Assembly: GCA_024642765.1 (NCBI GenBank)
Contig: JAHEAM010000109.1
Coordinates: forward strand, 1-10,036
Length of the DNA: 10,036 nucleotides
Source: Planctomycetaceae bacterium
GTDB lineage: Bacteria > Planctomycetota > Planctomycetia > Pirellulales > Pirellulaceae
Reading direction: 5' to 3'
The notes beneath the pieces are model-generated. The model was given only the letters and a program-made list of their open reading frames with translations, was not told the origin of the DNA and searched no databases. A program made the position numbers and the translations under genes. Below, piece by piece: positions 6,372 to 10,036 of this stretch. Every line of letters starts with the position of its first letter. Position 1 is the stretch's first letter.

Positions 6372-9248
6372 ATGAAAACCAAACAAACAATACTAACGGT
6401 CATTGCCCTCGCCAGTGTTATCCTGTGCGCCCTGTCGCAAAACACGTTGGCACAAAACCTCGAAGCCCGCATTTCGACCCGCGAAGCTTATGTCGGCATG
6501 CCCGTCATCCTGCAACTCACGATCGAAAACGCCTCGAATTACAATGAGCCCGTAATTCCAGAGATCGACGGATGCGACGTTCGAATGGACGGCGCACCAT
6601 CGCAAAGTTCGCAAATCATGATTATCAACGGTCGTCGCACTGAGACGCGTAGCATTGTCCTTCAATACTCAATCACGCCTCGTCGTCCGGGGACGTTTGA
6701 AATCCCCGCCTTGAACGTCAATCTCGATGGTAAGAACAGAACAACGCAGGCGATAAAATTCGTTGCCACCAAAAGCGAAATTGGTGATCTGATGTTCGTT
6801 GAAATTATTTGTGGCAAAAGCAAAGTCTTCGTGGGTCAACCCCTCGATCTGACTTTGAAAATATGGCTCAAGCCGTTCCGCGATCTTGAAAAGAAAATAA
6901 CGCTCAGCGAAGGCAACATGTGGCAAATGATTTCCGAGCAAACTGCATGGGGTAGCTTTGCGGATCGCCTGCGTGAACTTGCGGAAAACAACCAGCGACC
7001 TGGCGGCAAAGAAGTCTTACGCGATGACGGTACCGGCACTGAACGCTCCTACTATTTGTATGAGATCAACGCAACGGTCTATCCTAAACGTCCCGGCAAG
7101 ATCGATGCTGACGATGTGCAGATCGTTGTCAACTATCCGACAGCGCTCGGAAAATCACCTGACCCGTTTGACCGTTTTTTTGACGACAGCCCCTTCGGCG
7201 GAAACTCACCGCTGTCGCGAATGATGGATAACGATTTTTTTTCATCGCGATTTGGCAATCGATTGTCGATTACTTCGGTTCGACCCATTGTCGGTAATGC
7301 CACAGTGGATACCACTGAAGTCATTCCGGTCCCGACAGACGGCCGCCCCTTCGACTATCGCGGCGCTGTCGGCCGCTACAAGATCATGACTCAGGCAACT
7401 CCAAACTCTGTTAGCGCCGGTGACCCCATCACACTCAACATTGGGATCGCAGGCACTGGCCCTATGGAGTTGGTACAAGCTCCACCATTGGCCGAATTGA
7501 CTTCGTTGACTAGAGACTTCAAAGTAGCCGATCAATCTCTGGCTGGCTTTGTCCAAGGTGATGCCAAAGTTTTTTCAACTACCATTCGCCCACGCGTCGA
7601 GGGTATCACGCACATACCACCCATTCCGTTCAGTTTCTTTGATCCCGATACGGAAAAGTTCGAAACCGTCATGAGCGAGCCGATTGCGATCTCGGTCACC
7701 AAAGCCGAGTCACTGTCACTCGACTCAATCGTTGGCAAATCCCGTTCAGCGGAAGCGACAGACAACGAAGCGAGCGCTGTCGCAAACGGGCCAAAACCAA
7801 ATTTCACAAACAGCGATTCGGCGGACTTGCTAATTTCGCAAATCGCACCTGGCGATTCGAATTGGTGGTGGCCCTTCGTATTCGTACCGCCGATCGTTTG
7901 GATTGCGACGCTGGTTTCGAGAAATCGGAATGCGATCGCAATTCGATTGCCCAGCTTCCGTTCGCCAGCTCAACAATGCTTGCTGTTGATCGATCGGGCG
8001 ACGGAAAACGAAGCAATTGCCAGCGCGATGACCCGTTACATTTCACGCCGGACCCGGCAGCCGTGTAACGACTGCAGCAGGGCGGTCGGAGCACTACGCA
8101 GCAGCGGTTTGTATCAAGTCGCAGCGGAGGTTGAATCCATGTTTCAGAGTATCGAACGGCAAGGCTTCGCTGGTGAGTCTAGTTCGTTGAACGATTATCA
8201 ACGAACGGCTCGCGACTTGGTGGCACAGATCGAAACGGCTATCGGATCAATCAGAAAGGCCATGGTTCGCCGTTCAACTTCGACCAAGACAAATCGCTCG
8301 ACAATCCAACGGACCTCGATGATGCTGTTGGGAGTCATATTCGTTGGTTCGGCCAGTTGCGGGTTCGCTTCGGACAAATTGCAGGACCAAGCGGCAATGT
8401 CGACATCCACGAAACCAGATGCCGAGGCTAAGGCGCCCGCAATAAATGACACGGTGCAGCTTTCCGATTCTCAATGCCAGACAATTTTGAAAGAAGCCAG
8501 CGAACTTTACGCTCATGGTCTCGGCGTGGCGACGACTGACACGGTGGAGGCTAAAGACTCTTTCAAAGCTGCCGCGGAAAAGTATCAATTGTTGGTCGAT
8601 TCCGGAATTCATAACAGTCGGCTTTACCTGAATCTCGGCAACGCCTGGTTGCAAAGCGGACTAACCGGTCGTGCGATTGCCAACTATGAACGGGCCTTAA
8701 AACTTGATCCGTACAATGCGACGATTGATACAAATTTGGAATTCGCCAACGCCTTGGTTGTGAACGCCGAACCAGCAACCAAGACAGCTGCCAACAACGC
8801 TGTAACGAACGTCACTTCGCTGAATTCCCTCGGCGCAAGAATTTGGTCATGGAACGAAACGTTCGTTGACTTCGTCGGTTTAGGAATGATCCGCTGGACG
8901 CTCGTGTTGACGTCGATGTTGTTCTGGGGTTTGTTAATCGCGCGGACCAGCGGCTATCGCTTTCCCGCATGGCAATTGGCTGCGGTTCCGCTGTTGTTAC
9001 TGTTTTTTTCTCTCGGATCGATTTGTTTGTGGGAGACGCAATCGCACGCAGAGTTCAACGGAGTCGTGATCGCCGACTACGTGATGTTGCACAGCGGCGA
9101 CGGCGAGCAATTCGACAAAGTCTTTTCGATAGATGACGCCCAAGGACATCGAGTCGAGATTTTGGTCAGTCGCGGTGAGTGGCTTCAAATCAAAACCGTT
9201 CACGGTCATATCGGCTGGGTTGCAGAAAAAGGCATCGAGCGACTTTAG
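6372..9248 (+). CDS. BatD-BatE fusion protein (beta domains, TPR, SH3b)
   Basis: A 958-residue protein that joins two normally separate Bat proteins. Residues 1-28 are a signal peptide (ILTVIALASVILCALSQ). Residues 30-490 are the BatD part, with beta-domain motifs EAYVGMPVILQLTIEN, SITPRRPGTFEIPAL and KVFVGQPLDLTLKIWLKP, an Asp/Phe-rich linker (about 264-299), and a further repeat near PNSVSAGDPITLNIGIAGTG. A membrane helix at 498-516 (WWWPFVFVPPIVWIATLVS) leads to a cytoplasmic helical domain with a CNDC motif (565-568). Residues 631-667 look like a second signal peptide (basic MVRRSTSTK, then MMLLGVIFVGSASCGFAS). TPR helices follow (about 700-795, with LYLNLGNAWLQSG and ALKLDPYN), then membrane helices 839-860 and 867-888 and a C-terminal SH3b domain (897-958, GEWLQIKTVHGHIGWV). 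I start at 6372 rather than 6237 because the signal peptide follows directly and the longer start would overlap batC. Confidence 0.85.
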   Translation: MKTKQTILTVIALASVILCALSQNTLAQNLEARISTREAYVGMPVILQLTIENASNYNEPVIPEIDGCDVRMDGAPSQSSQIMIINGRRTETRSIVLQYSITPRRPGTFEIPALNVNLDGKNRTTQAIKFVATKSEIGDLMFVEIICGKSKVFVGQPLDLTLKIWLKPFRDLEKKITLSEGNMWQMISEQTAWGSFADRLRELAENNQRPGGKEVLRDDGTGTERSYYLYEINATVYPKRPGKIDADDVQIVVNYPTALGKSPDPFDRFFDDSPFGGNSPLSRMMDNDFFSSRFGNRLSITSVRPIVGNATVDTTEVIPVPTDGRPFDYRGAVGRYKIMTQATPNSVSAGDPITLNIGIAGTGPMELVQAPPLAELTSLTRDFKVADQSLAGFVQGDAKVFSTTIRPRVEGITHIPPIPFSFFDPDTEKFETVMSEPIAISVTKAESLSLDSIVGKSRSAEATDNEASAVANGPKPNFTNSDSADLLISQIAPGDSNWWWPFVFVPPIVWIATLVSRNRNAIAIRLPSFRSPAQQCLLLIDRATENEAIASAMTRYISRRTRQPCNDCSRAVGALRSSGLYQVAAEVESMFQSIERQGFAGESSSLNDYQRTARDLVAQIETAIGSIRKAMVRRSTSTKTNRSTIQRTSMMLLGVIFVGSASCGFASDKLQDQAAMSTSTKPDAEAKAPAINDTVQLSDSQCQTILKEASELYAHGLGVATTDTVEAKDSFKAAAEKYQLLVDSGIHNSRLYLNLGNAWLQSGLTGRAIANYERALKLDPYNATIDTNLEFANALVVNAEPATKTAANNAVTNVTSLNSLGARIWSWNETFVDFVGLGMIRWTLVLTSMLFWGLLIARTSGYRFPAWQLAAVPLLLLFFSLGSICLWETQSHAEFNGVVIADYVMLHSGDGEQFDKVFSIDDAQGHRVEILVSRGEWLQIKTVHGHIGWVAEKGIERL
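8262..9248 (+). other. batE: Embedded BatE module with a possible own start
   Basis: The ATG at 8262 would begin a 328-residue protein with a perfect signal-peptide layout: basic n-region, hydrophobic core, small residues SASCGFAS. TPR, two membrane helices and SH3b follow, which is the architecture of a stand-alone BatE. In the full reading frame there is no stop between BatD and this module, so it could be made as part of the fusion, separately from this internal start, or both. No clear Shine-Dalgarno precedes the ATG. As a fused protein the segment would serve as a membrane helix that returns the chain to the periplasm, so topology is kept either way. Confidence 0.5.
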
Positions 9249-9276
9249 ATAAGGGCGGGAAACAAGACTTTGGTGA

Positions 9277-9555
9277 CTCAAATACAGTCAAGGCCCATCC
9301 GCTGGGTATTATGGGCGCCTGGGCTTTGCCGTCGCAGGGCATAGCGAAAAATGGCGATGGAGAATCGCGTTCGCAATTTCCGGCGACCTTGCGCTACCGT
9401 TGTTACTGTCGGCGACGACCATTGCGGAAAATGCTCATCTGGTAATTGGCGACCTTGCTCACATGATATCTTTCCCGCTCGGACTATGGGCGGGTTTCGT
9501 CTGGTTTCCTGGAAAGAGAATTGCTCAGTGGTCCCCCACCGAGTCCGTGCGTTAG
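9277..9555 (+). pseudogene. Start-less membrane-protein remnant
   Basis: One frame is open for 92 codons with no ATG or GTG and only a late TTG near 9400. The translation is protein-like and has two hydrophobic stretches: RIAFAISGDLALPLLLSATT and, after NAHLVIGD, LAHMISFPLGLWAGFVWF. The end is basic and polar (KRIAQWSPTESVR). The second stretch, with spaced His and Gly residues, faintly recalls the last helix of rhomboid-family proteins (HxGGxxxGxxxG). The match is too weak to name, and a catalytic GxS is not seen. I read it as the C-terminal remnant of an unidentified small membrane protein whose 5' end has been lost. Confidence 0.35.
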
Positions 9556-9566
9556 AGTTAAACTAA

Positions 9567-9599
9567 GGTCAGCCGATTTTTTTGTTGCGGCCTTTGACC
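9567..9599. repeat. Imperfect inverted repeat in the 3' flank
   Basis: GGTCA-GCCG (9567-9575) pairs with CGGC-CTT-TGACC (9588-9599), with a three-base bulge and a T-rich loop. The T-run is inside the loop rather than after the stem, so it is not a standard terminator. It lies between the membrane-protein remnant and the methyltransferase remnant. Nothing else recognisable is seen from 9556 to about 9614. Confidence 0.3.
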
Positions 9600-9675
9600 G
9601 ACTAAATCGCGGCGATGACCGCCGTGCTATTTACAAAAAGAAAAGAGCCTGACCGCGAAAGCCAACGACGATTAA

Positions 9676-10036
9676 ACAAAACACGAAAACAATCGCACAT
9701 TTTATGACCGAATTAGCGGCGCGTATGATTTTATCGCCGATGCGGGTGAGAACAAGGCACGAGTAACTGGGGAGCGGGCACTGGCAATTCAACCCGGCGA
9801 ACAGATTCTGGAAATCGGTTTTGGGACTGGCAACACCGTTATCAATTTTTCTCGTTTAGTCGGCGAGCAAGGAAACGTTTTTGGAATAGACATCTCGTCT
9901 GGAATGCTAAAAGTAGCGGAGAAAAGTGTACTTAAGGAATCAACCGCCGCGCCGATCAGGTTGACGATCGCCTATCCCGCTAGTTCTATTGGAAGCAAAA
10001 CGGGTTTTGAAACCTGGAGGTAGAATCGGGATCGTG
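9676..10036 (+). pseudogene. Class I SAM methyltransferase (UbiE-like), broken and cut by the window end
   Basis: The first frame (9676 to about 9970) reads NNRTFYDRISGAYDFIADAG and the SAM-binding motif I ILEIGFGTGN, followed by VFGIDISSGMLKVAE. This is the N-terminal half of a UbiE/Methyltransf_11-type enzyme. After APIRLTI the frame soon runs to a TAG at 10021. In the next frame the family's later motif continues to the window end: IPLVLLEAKRVLKPGGRIGI. About 30-40 residues that normally lie between (the GDA...LPF...FD region and the helix after it) are missing. A deletion with net frame change near 9967-9973 explains both. There is no start codon in frame after the TAA at 9673. A short open frame from an ATG at 9615 could be the original N-terminus if a second frameshift lies near 9690. 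The substrate cannot be told. Assembly error is an alternative to true decay. Confidence 0.7.

Noticed and set aside
9179..9566. Open frames of 88 and 71 residues starting at 9179 and 9351
   Set aside because: The first begins inside the SH3b-coding region in another frame, and both translations are Arg/Cys/Ser-rich without domain features. The neighbouring start-less frame is more protein-like.
9567..9599. Intrinsic terminator for the bat operon
   Set aside because: The T-run lies in the loop rather than after the stem, the stem is bulged, and the site is over 300 bases beyond the last intact gene.

Overview
The window carries an almost complete MoxR/Bat (Bacteroides aerotolerance-type) operon on the + strand. 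It most resembles the operons of planctomycetes of the Pirellulales (Rhodopirellula) kind. I infer that lineage from the gene order (moxR, DUF58, BatD-like, BatA, BatB, Gln-rich BatC, BatD/E), near-balanced base composition, starts without clear Shine-Dalgarno sequences, and a TGTAGG...CCTACA palindromic repeat that I associate with such genomes. No taxonomic marker gene is present, so this is inference.

Layout. 1-638: 3' part of a MoxR-family AAA+ ATPase, entering at its Walker B motif. 639-765: gap with two overlapping, mutually exclusive hairpins. 766-1638: DUF58 protein. 1635-2705: membrane-anchored BatD-like protein, overlapping its neighbours by 4 and 1 bases. 2705-3775: BatA-type VWA protein. 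3886-5001: BatB-type VWA protein, after a 110-base gap. 5099-6316: BatC-like TPR protein with a long Gln/Glu/Asp/Asn/Ser-rich tail, after a gap filled by a REP-like element. 6372-9248: a 958-residue BatD-BatE fusion with an internal signal-peptide-like segment exactly at the junction. 9249-10036: decayed sequence holding a start-less membrane-protein remnant and a class I methyltransferase broken by an internal deletion with a frame change.

How the genes fit together. MoxR AAA+ proteins are thought to act as chaperones on VWA-domain clients. DUF58 is their usual cytoplasmic VWA-like partner. BatA and BatB are membrane-anchored VWA proteins, BatC and BatE supply TPR scaffolds, and BatD proteins supply extracytoplasmic beta domains. 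Together they probably form an envelope complex whose precise function is unsettled in the literature (aerotolerance or stress).

The operon itself is a known type. The points worth a second look are the BatD/E fusion, the palindromes in every wide gap of the operon, a Ser in the position expected for a MIDAS Thr in BatB, a repeat-like tail on the first BatD-like protein, and the decayed 3' flank. I found no RNA genes, CRISPR array or insertion sequence.
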